Origin: Gammaproteobacteria bacterium
GTDB lineage: Bacteria > Pseudomonadota > Gammaproteobacteria > Tenderiales > Tenderiaceae
Direction: 5' to 3'
Assembly (NCBI GenBank): GCA_016200485.1
Contig: JACQEP010000010.1
Coordinates: 370,805-434,804, forward strand
DNA: 64,000 nt
This document shows positions 38,017-49,788 of the stretch, piece by piece. Within the stretch, counting starts at the first letter, position 1; every line of letters begins with the position of its first letter. The notes beneath the pieces were generated by a model. That model worked only from the letters and a program-made list of their open reading frames with translations. It searched no databases and had not been told where the DNA came from. The position numbers and the translations under genes are program-made.

Positions 38017-38793
38017 TCAGGAAATGCGCGTCGCTTTAGAAGGTTGCTGCCGCGACCACAAATCAGCATATTTGACGAAGGTCGAATGCGCCGATAACAG
38101 GGCCATCAACAGCCCCTGTTTCCCGTCGAGAAAACCGACCTTGATAAAGTACATGCGCATGAAACAACCGATTCCGTGCAACACGCCTGTCAGCAGCGAA
38201 GTGCTTTTGCCACGCTGCTGTCTTTGCGTAGCAAACTCGGCCGCATAGCGCGCCGATTTGACGAGATAGTGCTCGAGATCGCGGTACGTGAAATGCAATA
38301 AATCACCTTTCAATTGTTCAAATTTAACGTCAGCGTCAAAATACAACTTCTCATGCACCCGTTCTTCACCATAGCGCGCCTTTTTACGCGCATACAGGCG
38401 CACCTTCGGAGCAGGATACCAGCCGCCATGCCGCAAGAAGCGGCCAAAACACCAAGGCAAAATTGCCATCGAGTAGGCGACATTACGCTGATCGCCTTCT
38501 ACCGCCGAGCGTATGCTGGCCTCCAATTCTGGAGTAACTCGCTCGTCAGCATCGATCATCAATATCCAATCACCAGTAGCTGCGTTCTGAGCCCGCTGCC
38601 GCTGCATGCCGTAACCCTGCCAATCGGCATTGACAATGATCTTGTCGGTATAGCGCCGCGCAATTTCTACCGTTCCGTCGCTACTACCACCATCCAGCAC
38701 AACAATTTCATCGACGAATGACAAGCTGGCGAGGCATTCGCCGAGCATCAAGGCCTCATTCTTGACGATCAACACTGCTGACAGCCGCGCCAC
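38017..38793 (-). CDS. WaaE/KdtX-like core glucosyltransferase (GT2)
   Basis: GT2 enzyme of 258 residues starting RLSAVLIVKNEALMLGECLASL, with EIVVLDGGSSDGT, the acidic MIDADERVTPEL near residues 77-88 and the WaaE-type RHGGWYPAPKVRLYARKKARY stretch with ERVHEKL. This group adds a beta-1,4-glucose to the inner-core heptose. Its start is directly after the waaL-like stop, so it is the last gene of the hldE-hldD-waaF-waaL chain on the minus strand. Confidence 0.88.
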   Translation of the reverse strand: MARLSAVLIVKNEALMLGECLASLSFVDEIVVLDGGSSDGTVEIARRYTDKIIVNADWQGYGMQRQRAQNAATGDWILMIDADERVTPELEASIRSAVEGDQRNVAYSMAILPWCFGRFLRHGGWYPAPKVRLYARKKARYGEERVHEKLYFDADVKFEQLKGDLLHFTYRDLEHYLVKSARYAAEFATQRQQRGKSTSLLTGVLHGIGCFMRMYFIKVGFLDGKQGLLMALLSAHSTFVKYADLWSRQQPSKATRIS

Positions 38794-40041
38794 TTAATTC
38801 TTCGCTCCCTGGAACCGGCTGACATGCCAGGTCATGAATATCGCCATGCATAAGAGAAAGATCGAGGTGAAATTTCCCATAATGAACGTCGAGGCATCGG
38901 TCAGGGAAAATACGATAAATCCCACAACATGTGTCATCCCAATTAAAGCCGTTGCAGGCGATTGGCGATGGGTTTTGATGAAAAAATAAAGTGGATAACA
39001 CAGCATGCCCGCGAAAAATATAAAGCCAATCAACCCCCGAGACATTAGCGTCTCCAAAAATGCATTATGGGGATGCCCATGATCGAGTACCGCCGGATTA
39101 ACTTGTCCGGCCTCAACATATTTCTGCGCATATATCTTGAAATGCTTATTCCCCACGCCTACCACAGGTGACTCCATAAACGCGCGCAACCCCACCTGCC
39201 ATAATTCGAAACGCGCCCCGGCGCTACCCATGATGCGATCCGACGGCTTGTCTGCCTCTACATAAATAGCCGTTTCGTTAGTCGCCTCGTCCACCCGTTG
39301 CTTAACATAAGCTGACTCGTAATAAACGCCTGCCGCACCCGACAACACTAAGCCAACCATCAACATCCGCCAGCTGCGCTTTACCGCCAATGCAGCCCAC
39401 AGTAGCGCCATCGCCAACAGACCGAGATACGCCCCGCGTGACCCTGACATCATCACCGCATATAGCGCCGCCAACAGCAATATCGGTACACCCCACTTCA
39501 TGCGCGGCCATATGCTGACACTGCACAAAATCCATACCGCTGCCAGCGCTGCCACCGGCCCCAGCAGATTAGGACTGTAGAAACCTTGCGCTCGATAAAG
39601 ATGCAAAATATTCATGTCATAGTACGATTGCACCGCCAATGTGATCGCCGCTAACGCCACGCCCCCTAAAAGATATTTTCCCGCCTCTGGAAAACGACGT
39701 AGCATCAGATAGAGCGGTACGGCGAAGAGATAACGAATATCGACTTCGATGGATTTTGTCTGCCCCTCATCCCAACCATTTGCCAGCGCTGAAAGCAAAA
39801 ATGACCCAAAAAATCCGACGCAGCAGATCAACCAGATCTTTTCATCTTTCAACAAAGGCGCCCTCTCGCGGGAACGAAAGACATCCCATAACGCGGTAAA
39901 CGCCAGCAAGGCGAAAATCGTCGTATACCAATGGCTAACGCTCACCCCTGCAATCGGAAACAAAAACACCAGCGCATAAATCCAGCGCGCCTTCCATGCT
40001 GAAATTCCGCTACGATCACCCGCAAACATCACTACCGACAT
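38794..40041 (-). CDS. waaL: O-antigen ligase family membrane protein
   Basis: Polytopic protein of 415 residues with about ten to twelve hydrophobic segments and a large periplasmic loop (about residues 235-325) carrying GARFELWQVGLRAFMESPVVGVGNKHF and GHPHNAFLETLMSRGLIGF. The H-x-H-N-x2-L motif is typical of WaaL-type ligases, which join O-chains to lipid A-core in the periplasm. It overlaps waaF by 10 bp. The related polymerase Wzy looks similar, but context favours ligase. Confidence 0.82.
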   Translation of the reverse strand: MSVVMFAGDRSGISAWKARWIYALVFLFPIAGVSVSHWYTTIFALLAFTALWDVFRSRERAPLLKDEKIWLICCVGFFGSFLLSALANGWDEGQTKSIEVDIRYLFAVPLYLMLRRFPEAGKYLLGGVALAAITLAVQSYYDMNILHLYRAQGFYSPNLLGPVAALAAVWILCSVSIWPRMKWGVPILLLAALYAVMMSGSRGAYLGLLAMALLWAALAVKRSWRMLMVGLVLSGAAGVYYESAYVKQRVDEATNETAIYVEADKPSDRIMGSAGARFELWQVGLRAFMESPVVGVGNKHFKIYAQKYVEAGQVNPAVLDHGHPHNAFLETLMSRGLIGFIFFAGMLCYPLYFFIKTHRQSPATALIGMTHVVGFIVFSLTDASTFIMGNFTSIFLLCMAIFMTWHVSRFQGAKN

Positions 40042-41045
40042 CGTTGTTTACACTCATCAAATACTTGTTCTACTGTAATCTCGCGCAGACAACGATAATG
40101 CCCCAATGGGCATTCCCGCTCGAAGCAGGGACTACACTCCAGATTTAAATAAATTACCTTTGCCCGTCCCGTTAATGGCGGCGTGTATCCGGGCGAGGAT
40201 GAACCATATACCGCAATCAGTTCCCGTTCCATAGCTGCTGCGATGTGCATCAAACCCGAGTCATTGGTCACAACCAGCCGCGTCAACGCAATCAGATCAA
40301 TGGCATCTTCCAAACGCGTCTTGCCTGCCAGATTGATCACCCCTGGCGCAACTGCCTGGATTTCATCGCACACCGCCAGGTCCTTGCTCGAACCAAACAA
40401 CCAGACCTGACACCCAAGCCCTGCTAATTTTTCGGCAAGTCGCGCAAAATACTCTGTCGGCCAGCGCTTCGCCGGACCGTATTCCGCTCCCGGCACAAAA
40501 CCCACCACTGGCCGCTCCAGGTTCAACCCCAGTTGCTCAAGCAGGCGTTGCTGGTTTACCGCATCGACCGTCAATCGCGGCGACTCGACCGCTGGCGGCA
40601 AGGGTGCTCCCACGTCCAGCCCCAACGCGACATAACGCTGCACGGTTTGGGTCAAGATACACTTGTCCAGCGGCCGCATATCGTTGATTAAGCCATAACG
40701 CCATTCGCCGCGATAGCCTATACGGCGGGGAATTCGCGCAAAAAACGGGACTAAAGCGGCCTTAAAGGAACGGGGTAAAATAATCGCCCGGCTGTATTTC
40801 TCGCCTCGCAATGAATGTCCTATGCGTCGTCGCACTCCCCAGCCAAACTCGCCATGCCCCACCGCTAACTCAATATGCTGCCGCACCTCGGGCATGCGCC
40901 TCAACAGGGGCGCCGACCAAGCTGGGGCCAGGACGTCGATGACCGCACCGGGGGCTCGCCGCTGTAGCGTTTTGAACAGGCTCTGCGCCATCACCATGTC
41001 GCCGACCCAGGCGGGGCCAACGATCAGGAATTTTTCGACAGCCAT
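40032..41045 (-). CDS. waaF: ADP-heptose:LPS heptosyltransferase II
   Basis: GT9 enzyme of 337 residues with [22 protein letters not shown] at the start, [18 protein letters not shown] and the donor-site [34 protein letters not shown]. GPxWVGDMVM is the WaaF form. The C-terminal [17 protein letters not shown] cysteine cluster is also typical. It adds the second heptose of the inner core. It overlaps hldD by 22 bp. Confidence 0.94.
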   Translation of the reverse strand: MAVEKFLIVGPAWVGDMVMAQSLFKTLQRRAPGAVIDVLAPAWSAPLLRRMPEVRQHIELAVGHGEFGWGVRRRIGHSLRGEKYSRAIILPRSFKAALVPFFARIPRRIGYRGEWRYGLINDMRPLDKCILTQTVQRYVALGLDVGAPLPPAVESPRLTVDAVNQQRLLEQLGLNLERPVVGFVPGAEYGPAKRWPTEYFARLAEKLAGLGCQVWLFGSSKDLAVCDEIQAVAPGVINLAGKTRLEDAIDLIALTRLVVTNDSGLMHIAAAMERELIAVYGSSSPGYTPPLTGRAKVIYLNLECSPCFERECPLGHYRCLREITVEQVFDECKQRCR

Positions 41046-41974
41046 TGCATGTATTCGGCAACGCCTTCTTCCACCGTTTTGAACGGTGCCGTATAACCTG
41101 CGGCGCGTAATGCCGCCATATCGGCCTCGGTGAAACTCTGATAGCGGCCTTTAAGGTGATCCGGGAAGGGGATGTATTCGATTTCACCACGCTGATGATG
41201 CGCAATCACCGCGCGCGCGACATCATTAAAACTCTGACAACGGCCGGTACCCAGATTGAAGATACCGGACTTATCCGGATGTTCCAGGAACCACAAATTC
41301 ACCGCGACAACATCGCCGACATAAATAAAATCGCGCTGCTGTTCGCCATCGCCATAACCATCGCACCCAGCGAATAAACGCGCCTTGCCTTCCCTGATAA
41401 TCTGATTATTCAAATGAAAGGCGACGCTCGCCATGCTGCCCTTGTGCTGTTCGCGCGGGCCGTAGACATTGAAATAACGAAAGCCGGCGACTTGCGTCAG
41501 CGCGCGCGGCAGCTGACGGCGCACATACTGATCGAATTGGAATTTGGAATAGCCATAGACGTTCAGCGGCTGCTCGTGCTCGGGCGATTCTTTAAAGATA
41601 GGACCTGCACCATACACCGAAGCCGAGGACGCATACAAATAGGGAATCTGCCGTTCCAGGCAATAATGCAACAAGGCCTTGGAATAATCGTAATTAATCT
41701 TCATCATGTAGCGACCATCCCACTCGGTGGTAGCGGAACACGCGCCCTGATGCAGAATCGCATCTACCGGTTTGCCGAAAGAGCGACCGGATTGAATATG
41801 CGTTAGAAAATCGTCTTTATCCCAATAGTCGGCAATATCGCAATCGGCGATATTGCGAAACTTGGTGCCATCCGTCAGATCGTCAACGACCAGGATATCA
41901 TTGCGACCGCGTTCATTCAGCCCTTTGACGATATTGCTGCCGATGAAGCCGGCACCGCCGGTGACGATAATCAT
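41024..41974 (-). CDS. hldD: ADP-L-glycero-D-manno-heptose 6-epimerase
   Basis: SDR epimerase of 316 residues that makes the L,D form of ADP-heptose. The ATG at 41974 is used because AGAGGA precedes it and the Rossmann motif [15 protein letters not shown] then starts at residue 5. Other marks are the active-site [12 protein letters not shown] and [18 protein letters not shown], the HldD-specific stretch. It lies between waaF and hldE, completing the ADP-heptose supply. Confidence 0.95.
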   Translation of the reverse strand: MIIVTGGAGFIGSNIVKGLNERGRNDILVVDDLTDGTKFRNIADCDIADYWDKDDFLTHIQSGRSFGKPVDAILHQGACSATTEWDGRYMMKINYDYSKALLHYCLERQIPYLYASSASVYGAGPIFKESPEHEQPLNVYGYSKFQFDQYVRRQLPRALTQVAGFRYFNVYGPREQHKGSMASVAFHLNNQIIREGKARLFAGCDGYGDGEQQRDFIYVGDVVAVNLWFLEHPDKSGIFNLGTGRCQSFNDVARAVIAHHQRGEIEYIPFPDHLKGRYQSFTEADMAALRAAGYTAPFKTVEEGVAEYMQWLSKNS

Positions 41975-42011
41975 TTGGTTATCCTCTGTTACCTGATTTC
42001 TTGGTGACATC

Positions 42012-42034
42012 CCTTCCCCCTCTTAGGGGGAAGG
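42012..42034. repeat. 10-bp perfect hairpin repeat (CCTTCCCCCT)
   Basis: Arms CCTTCCCCCT (42012-42021) and AGGGGGAAGG (42025-42034) with a CTT loop, between hldE and hldD. It shares its stem sequence with the longer hairpin at 5408-5448. It could reduce read-through between the two heptose genes. Confidence 0.75.
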
Positions 42035-42063
42035 AGTTTAAGTACTACGTATTTAGCCACCAA

Positions 42064-43491
42064 TTAATAGTTTCCACGAATCACATCAATGATCTTCGTG
42101 GTCGAACACCCTTCGATGTAATCCAACACAATCACTTCGCCACCACTGTCCTTCACGCACTTACCTCCGGCGATCGCGTCCGGCTGATAATCGCCGCCCT
42201 TCACCAGCACGCTCGGCCGCACCCGGCAAATCAACCGCTCTGGCGTGTCTTCGCCAAACGGCACCACCCAGTCGACGCTGCCCAGTGCCGCCAGCACCGC
42301 CATTCGTTGCGGCAGGCTATTCACTGGCCGCTCCGAGCCCTTGAGCCGCTTGACCGAGGCATCGTCATTCACCGCCACGATCAACCGATCACCGAGGCGC
42401 CGCGCCTGATCGAGATAAGTAACATGCCCGGCATGGAGGATATCGAAACAACCATTCGTCATCACTACGCGCTCACCATGCGCCTTGGCGTCTTCGACCA
42501 ACTGCACCAAGGTTTCTTCATCGACGACGCCACCTTCAATCTGATCATGCTCACTCAGTGCGCGCCGCAACTCGGGCACCGACACGCTGGCCGTACCCAG
42601 CTTGCCGACCACTACACCGGCAGCGACATTGGCCAGCGCCGTCGCCTCGGCCAAATCCTCACCCGCGGCCAGCGCTGCCGCCAGCGCTGAGATGACGGTA
42701 TCGCCAGCACCGGTGACGTCATACACTTCCTGCGCTCGGGTCGGCAGATGCAGGGCCGGCTCGCCACGGCGCAACAGAGTCATCCCCTTCTCGCTACGCG
42801 TCACCAATAAGGCATCCAGCGCCAGCGAATCACGCAATGCCTCGCCACGAGCGACGATCTCAGTATCGTTACGGCAATGGCCGACAACGGTTTCGAATTC
42901 CGACAGATTCGGCGTGATCAAGGTCGCGCCACGATAAATCGTATAGTCCTTGCCCTTGGGATCGACCAGCACCGGCTTACCGGCGGCCCGCGCCTGGGCG
43001 ATCAGTTCCTTGACGCCACTGAGCGTGCCCTTGCCGTAATCCGACAGCACCACCACATCGCAGCTTGCAAGCAACTTGCTAAACCGCTGCTGCAGGCCAG
43101 CGCCATCCACTTCATGAAACCCACTCTCGAAATCCACGCGCAGCAACTGCTGATGGCGACTCACCACCCGCAGCTTGGTAATGGTCGGCAACCCGGCCAC
43201 CGGCTCGAAATGGCATTCGACCCCCGCACCCTCCAAGCGCCGCTGCAGGGCATCGGCCGCCTCATCCTGGCCAGTCAGTCCCAGCAAATCGACGTGGCTA
43301 CCCAGCGCCGCGATATTGAGCGCCACGTTGCCCGCGCCACCCGGCCGCTCCTCGGATTCACCGACATGCACCACCGGCACCGGCGCCTCGGGCGAAATGC
43401 GCGAGGTAGTGCCGTACCAATAACGGTCCAGCATCAGATCCCCGACCACCAGGACCCGCGCGCGCTCAAAATTCGGGATACGGATTTTCAT
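42064..43491 (-). CDS. hldE: Bifunctional heptose-7-phosphate kinase / heptose-1-phosphate adenylyltransferase
   Basis: Two-domain enzyme that phosphorylates heptose-7-phosphate and later adenylylates heptose-1-phosphate. The N-terminal ribokinase domain (residues 1-320) shows [23 protein letters not shown] and [14 protein letters not shown]. The C-terminal nucleotidyltransferase domain has [17 protein letters not shown] and [12 protein letters not shown]. The ATG at 43491 gives 475 residues, the usual size; a GTG at 43518 is possible but less likely. It faces msbA across about 145 bp. Confidence 0.95.
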   Translation of the reverse strand: MKIRIPNFERARVLVVGDLMLDRYWYGTTSRISPEAPVPVVHVGESEERPGGAGNVALNIAALGSHVDLLGLTGQDEAADALQRRLEGAGVECHFEPVAGLPTITKLRVVSRHQQLLRVDFESGFHEVDGAGLQQRFSKLLASCDVVVLSDYGKGTLSGVKELIAQARAAGKPVLVDPKGKDYTIYRGATLITPNLSEFETVVGHCRNDTEIVARGEALRDSLALDALLVTRSEKGMTLLRRGEPALHLPTRAQEVYDVTGAGDTVISALAAALAAGEDLAEATALANVAAGVVVGKLGTASVSVPELRRALSEHDQIEGGVVDEETLVQLVEDAKAHGERVVMTNGCFDILHAGHVTYLDQARRLGDRLIVAVNDDASVKRLKGSERPVNSLPQRMAVLAALGSVDWVVPFGEDTPERLICRVRPSVLVKGGDYQPDAIAGGKCVKDSGGEVIVLDYIEGCSTTKIIDVIRGNY

Positions 43492-43636
43492 TATCGACAA
43501 ACGCCTGATTATGGCCACTTTAAAAACCCGAAATCATACCATATGTCCGAGGGATAGCCTGATCCTCCAGGGTATCTATGATAGGATTATCGACCATGCG
43601 TTTTTCCTACATCCTCATAATTCTCCATAGACCTGA

Positions 43637-45370
<1,734 letters not shown>

Positions 45371-45390
45371 ATGGAAAATTAAATGTAAAT

Positions 45391-45517
45391 GTAGGGTGGG
45401 TTAGCGTTTTTTTGCGTAACCCACCGAGCGTTGCGTAGCAACACAAATTGTTTTTATGAGTGCCTGACGGCACAACTTGGCGGGTTACGGCGCAAAAATG
45501 CGCCTAACCCACCCTAC
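45391..45517. repeat. REPIN-like inverted REP pair (GTAGGGTGGGTTA family)
   Basis: The left arm at about 45391-45424 begins GTAGGGTGGGTTAGCG and pairs with the following CGTAACCCACC. The right arm at about 45479-45517 is the reverse type and ends CCTAACCCACCCTAC. The CTA at 45514-45516 is the TAG stop of the small zinc-protein gene. Two REPs facing each other is the unit moved by RAYT enzymes. Confidence 0.85.
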
Positions 45518-45726
45518 TTCTTAAGCACATACTCCGCACCGCAATACGGGCACTTGGCGCTACCCGTAGTCTCAATCGGCAAATACACACGCGGATGGGA
45601 ATTCCACAAGGTCATCCCCTCCATCGGGCAATGCAACGGCAAATCTGCCTTGGTGACTTCGTAACGGCTTTCGGCATTGGCCGGCATCTGGCGCGGTGTG
45701 ACTTTAGGTTTGTGTGCGTGGTCCAT
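45514..45726 (-). CDS. Small zinc-finger (zf-CHCC) protein
   Basis: Protein of 70 residues with LHCPMEGMTLWNSHPRVYLPI and KCPYCGAEYVL, a C-x8-H-type plus CxxC set of four zinc ligands as in the CHCC family, related to the zinc subunit of respiratory complex I. Such stand-alone bacterial proteins have no proven role. GGAGAC lies upstream. It precedes nothing obvious in function and ends in the REP repeat, which supplies its stop codon. ilvE follows 57 bp upstream on the same strand. Confidence 0.85.
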   Translation of the reverse strand: MDHAHKPKVTPRQMPANAESRYEVTKADLPLHCPMEGMTLWNSHPRVYLPIETTGSAKCPYCGAEYVLKK

Positions 45727-45783
45727 TGCGAGTCTCCTTGAAAATCAGGACACGGGAAACTCCCCTACCCTGCAATCTGTTCA

Positions 45784-46704
45784 TCAAGCCAACGTCAACC
45801 ACTTCTTGTGCGCTTCGCTACGACCATGCACGACATCGAAGTACAAGGCCTGCAAGCGCTCAGTGATTGGCCCGCGGCCACCGCTACCGATCACACGACC
45901 ATCCAGCGAGCGAATCGGCGTGACTTCAGCGGCGGTGCCGGTGAAAAAGGCTTCATCGGCAACATAGACTTCATCACGGGTAATGCGTTTTTCACGTACC
46001 GGGATACCCAACTCAGCTGCCAAGCTAATGATGCTATTGCGGGTGATGCCGTCCAGCGCCGAGGTCAGCTCCGGCGTGTACATCACACCATCGCGAATCA
46101 CAAAAATATTCTCACCGCTACCTTCAGCGACATAACCTTCGGTATCCAACAACAAGGCTTCATCACAACCACAAGCCAGCGCTTCTTGCAACGCCAACAT
46201 CGAATTGATGTAGTGGCCATTGGCTTTGGCTTTACACATCGAGATATTGACGTGGTGACGAGTATACGAAGAAACACGCACCTTGATGCCTTTCTCCAGG
46301 TTCTCGGCCCCCATGTAGGCGCCCCAGGTCCAGGCGGCGATCATGACGTGCGTCTTGAGATTATCGGCACGCAGACCCATGCCTTCTGAACCGTAAAACA
46401 CCATCGGCCGAATATACGCAGATTCAAGATTATTCTCGCGCACTGCGGCACGCGTCGCTTCATTGACGTCTTCTTTGCTGAAACGCATTTTCATATTCAT
46501 GATATGCGCCGAGCGGAACAAGCGATCAGTATGTTCCTGCAAACGGAAGATGGCTGTGCCTTTTGCGGTCTTATAGGCGCGCACACCCTCGAACACCCCC
46601 ATGCCGTAATGCAAGGTGTGCGTCAGGACATGGACTTTTGCTTCGCGCCAGGGAACGAGTTCGCCATCCAACCAGATGACACCGTCCCGATCAGCCATAC
46701 TCAT
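45784..46704 (-). CDS. ilvE: Branched-chain amino acid aminotransferase
   Basis: Class IV PLP enzyme of 306 residues, last step of valine, leucine and isoleucine synthesis. It shows THTLHYGMGVFEGVRAY near residues 27-43, the PLP lysine in CKAKANGHYINSMLA, and DEALLLDTEGYVAEGSGENIF. AAGGAG lies before the ATG. It is 56 bp downstream of glnE on the same strand, as in many gammaproteobacteria. Confidence 0.95.
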   Translation of the reverse strand: MSMADRDGVIWLDGELVPWREAKVHVLTHTLHYGMGVFEGVRAYKTAKGTAIFRLQEHTDRLFRSAHIMNMKMRFSKEDVNEATRAAVRENNLESAYIRPMVFYGSEGMGLRADNLKTHVMIAAWTWGAYMGAENLEKGIKVRVSSYTRHHVNISMCKAKANGHYINSMLALQEALACGCDEALLLDTEGYVAEGSGENIFVIRDGVMYTPELTSALDGITRNSIISLAAELGIPVREKRITRDEVYVADEAFFTGTAAEVTPIRSLDGRVIGSGGRGPITERLQALYFDVVHGRSEAHKKWLTLA

Positions 46705-46760
46705 TTTTTATTCTCCTTAAAGAAATTCAGACAACTGCGGACCCGTGATGGGCAAGAGAT

Positions 46761-49658
46761 TCATTTTACCGTTTCCATGAACTCTCGCCAAATTCGCCCG
46801 ACGTGACCCCGCCATTCGGTAAATTCGCCCGCCTCGACCAGGGCCGGCAGCTCTTGCAGGGTCCGCCGGTGTACCACCGCCCGGTAACGGCGATAGGCAT
46901 CGGCCAGCCGCTGGGCATCAACCTCGGACATGAGCCCCTCGGCGGCCAGCGTCTCCAATAAGCGGATATTATCCGTCCAGCGCAGCAGCGCCGGGCGCTG
47001 GCCCGACCAGCGCAAGACGGCGTATTGCACCAGAAATTCGATGTCGGCGATACCACCCTCATCCTGCTTGAGGTCAAACATCTCGGCCTTGGATTGGCTC
47101 AACTCGCGCCGCATCCGCTCGCGCATCTCCCGCACCTCACGCTGGAGCTGTTCCGGATCGCGCGCCCGGCCCAGGATCTCCAGCCGCAGCGCCTCAAACC
47201 GCTGCGCCAGCGCCGGATCACCGGCCACCACCCGCGCCCTGACCAGCGCCTGGTGCTCCCAGGTCCAGGCCTCGGTACGCTGATAATCGGCATAGGCTTC
47301 CATACTACTGACCAATAGCCCCGAGGCGCCGCTGGGCCGCAGGCGGGTATCGATTTCATACAAATCACCGGAGGCGGTCTTCAAGGTCATCATATGAATG
47401 ATGCGCTGCCCGAGACGGGCGAAGAACACGGGATTATCCAGCGGCGCACGCCCACCCTGGGTTTGGCCCTCCGCCGCTGCGCTATGCAGAAATACCAGAT
47501 CCAGATCCGAGCCATAGCCCAACTCGATGCCACCCAACTTGCCATAACCGACAATAACAAACCCTGCCGTGTCATCCGGCCGTCCATGGCGCTGTTCAAG
47601 GTGCTGAGTCGCCAGACGCAACACCTGCGCCAACAGCACCTCAGCGATTTCCGTCAAATGATCGCTGACAATCATTAACGGATAAACACCTGCGACATCG
47701 GCCGCTGCCACACGCAATACATTCGCCTGTTTGAAATGGCGCAGCGCTTCCAGTTGTTGCTCCTGATCGTCTCCGACACGTTCCAATGCCAGCGCCAGCT
47801 CCGCCTCTAGCGCCGACTTATTCAAGGGCGCATAAAGACTGCGCGGATCGAGCAATTCATCGAGCAAAATCGGATGCTGTGACAAATGCACCGTGATCCA
47901 CGGACTGGCCGCACACAACTTCACCAATTGCGACATCGCCATCGGATTTTCAGCAAGCAAGGCCAAGTAAGTAGTGCGCCGCGCGATAGTTTCCAACAAC
48001 GCCAGCACCCGCGCCAATGTTTCGGTGGAATTTTCAACCGCTGCAATCGCACCAAGCAATAGCGGTAACAACCGATTCATGCGCTCACGACCGCTTGGCG
48101 TCAGCGCCCGCACACTGAAACTCTCGCGCAACTGTTCTAACAGACGCAACGCCTCGGCAGCATCATCGAAACCCTGCTCTGCCAAGGCCGCAACTGCCGC
48201 TTCAGCCTGCAGCGAACCGCTCCATACCGCATCAAACACTGATCCTTGTTCCGCACCTTTTTCCTGCTGCGGCGCGGCAAACACCTGCTGAAAATACTCA
48301 TGCACCAACGCCATCTGGCGCCGCAATTCACGCTCAAACCCCGGCCAATCATCAAACCCCATCGCCGTCGCCAAGCGCAAACGCTCAACATCGCCTTCCG
48401 GCAATTCATGCGTCTGTTGATCGGCCATCGCCTGCAATCGATTCTCCGCCTGCCGTAAAAAGACATAGGCGCGATCCAGCGCCTTAGTGACGTACTGCGG
48501 CAAATAATTGCGACTGCCGAGATAGGCCAGCACCTGGCGTATCGGGCGAATCTGTAATTCCGGCTCACGGCCGCCGCGAATTAATTGAAACGCCTGGCCA
48601 GTAAACTCAACTTCGCGTATCCCGCCCGGCCCGAGCTTAATGTTGTCTTCCATGCCTTTACGCTGCACTTGCACATTGATCATTGCCTTCATTTCACGCA
48701 AAGATTCAAAAGCATTGAAATCGAGATAGCGGCGATAAATAAACGGCCGCAATCGTTTCAGAAGTTCTTGTCCTGAGCGTTCATCACCCGCAATCACACC
48801 TGCCTTGATCAAGGCGTAACGTTCCCACTCGCGGCCGTGCGTCTGGTAATAATCTTCCAGACCATCAAAACTCATCGCCAACGACCCGGCATCGCCAAAC
48901 GGGCGCAATCGCATATCCACCCGAAACACGTAACCCTCTGCCGTTTGCTGATTGAGCAAAGTAATCAAGCGCCGGCCAAGTTTGATGAAATATTCTTCGT
49001 TACTCAGCGCCACACGCTTACCGCGCGTCTCGCCTTCTTCGGGATATGCAAAAATCAAATCAATGTCGGAAGAAAAATTCAGCTCACCCGCGCCCAGTTT
49101 GCCCATTCCCAGCACTACCAGCGATTGCGGCTTGCCGCTCATCGCGCCATGGGGAACGCCAAACTCTTGATTTTGCCATTGCTGCAACAGCTCCAGCGTC
49201 ATCGCCACACAGGCACGTGCCAGATTCGACAAATCCGCCAATGTCCGCTCCAGATCGGACCAACCGGCAATGTCGCGCCAGGCAATACGTACCATCTCAC
49301 GGCACCGGAGCTGGCGGAGTATTTTTCCCAACTCGGCCTCGTCCGTCACGGCTGCCGTCAATGCCCGCAACCGTTGTTCATGATCGGTTGCGGCATATTC
49401 GATCATCAAATCACCGCTACGCACCAGATCAATCCACATCTCCGGCACATGAATGCAACTCTTGGCCACAAATTCGCTGCATGCCCACACCTTGCATAAC
49501 ACCGCCAGCAAATCCGGATTAGCAGGCGACACTCGCTCCGCAGCGGCTGCCGCCTCACAGTAATGTTCCCAGGACAACTCAAGCGGCGCCCGCAGCTCTG
49601 GCGCCAGTCTCGCCACGGCCTGGCTCGGCAACGCCACAAAATTATTCGTCTTTTTCAT
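46761..49658 (-). CDS. glnE: Glutamine synthetase adenylyltransferase/deadenylylase
   Basis: Large bifunctional enzyme of 965 residues that switches glutamine synthetase off by adenylylation and on by phosphorolysis. Two nucleotidyltransferase domains are seen: GMGKLGAGELNFSSDIDLIF (residues near 184, removing domain) and GYGKLGGIELGYGSDLDLVF (near 705, adding domain), with helical regulatory parts between and after. Length is standard and no break is present. It links nitrogen status to the neighbouring ilvE only by position. Confidence 0.96.
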   Translation of the reverse strand: MKKTNNFVALPSQAVARLAPELRAPLELSWEHYCEAAAAAERVSPANPDLLAVLCKVWACSEFVAKSCIHVPEMWIDLVRSGDLMIEYAATDHEQRLRALTAAVTDEAELGKILRQLRCREMVRIAWRDIAGWSDLERTLADLSNLARACVAMTLELLQQWQNQEFGVPHGAMSGKPQSLVVLGMGKLGAGELNFSSDIDLIFAYPEEGETRGKRVALSNEEYFIKLGRRLITLLNQQTAEGYVFRVDMRLRPFGDAGSLAMSFDGLEDYYQTHGREWERYALIKAGVIAGDERSGQELLKRLRPFIYRRYLDFNAFESLREMKAMINVQVQRKGMEDNIKLGPGGIREVEFTGQAFQLIRGGREPELQIRPIRQVLAYLGSRNYLPQYVTKALDRAYVFLRQAENRLQAMADQQTHELPEGDVERLRLATAMGFDDWPGFERELRRQMALVHEYFQQVFAAPQQEKGAEQGSVFDAVWSGSLQAEAAVAALAEQGFDDAAEALRLLEQLRESFSVRALTPSGRERMNRLLPLLLGAIAAVENSTETLARVLALLETIARRTTYLALLAENPMAMSQLVKLCAASPWITVHLSQHPILLDELLDPRSLYAPLNKSALEAELALALERVGDDQEQQLEALRHFKQANVLRVAAADVAGVYPLMIVSDHLTEIAEVLLAQVLRLATQHLEQRHGRPDDTAGFVIVGYGKLGGIELGYGSDLDLVFLHSAAAEGQTQGGRAPLDNPVFFARLGQRIIHMMTLKTASGDLYEIDTRLRPSGASGLLVSSMEAYADYQRTEAWTWEHQALVRARVVAGDPALAQRFEALRLEILGRARDPEQLQREVREMRERMRRELSQSKAEMFDLKQDEGGIADIEFLVQYAVLRWSGQRPALLRWTDNIRLLETLAAEGLMSEVDAQRLADAYRRYRAVVHRRTLQELPALVEAGEFTEWRGHVGRIWREFMETVK

Positions 49659-49788
49659 ACATTCCCGCTACTTAACACCATCGAATCCGCCGGATTCACT
49701 CCATGTTATCACCGCTCAAGTCTCCACCGCCCAGAGCCGATATTTTGAACATGCCAGGATACTTGCAAGACCACAACATGGAGCCGTC

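Noticed and set aside
42877..43557. Open frame of 226 codons opposite hldE
   Set aside because: Antisense to the well-supported kinase domain, with no recognisable domain.
48837..49499. Open frame of 220 codons opposite glnE
   Set aside because: Shadow of the first nucleotidyltransferase domain of glnE; no independent evidence.
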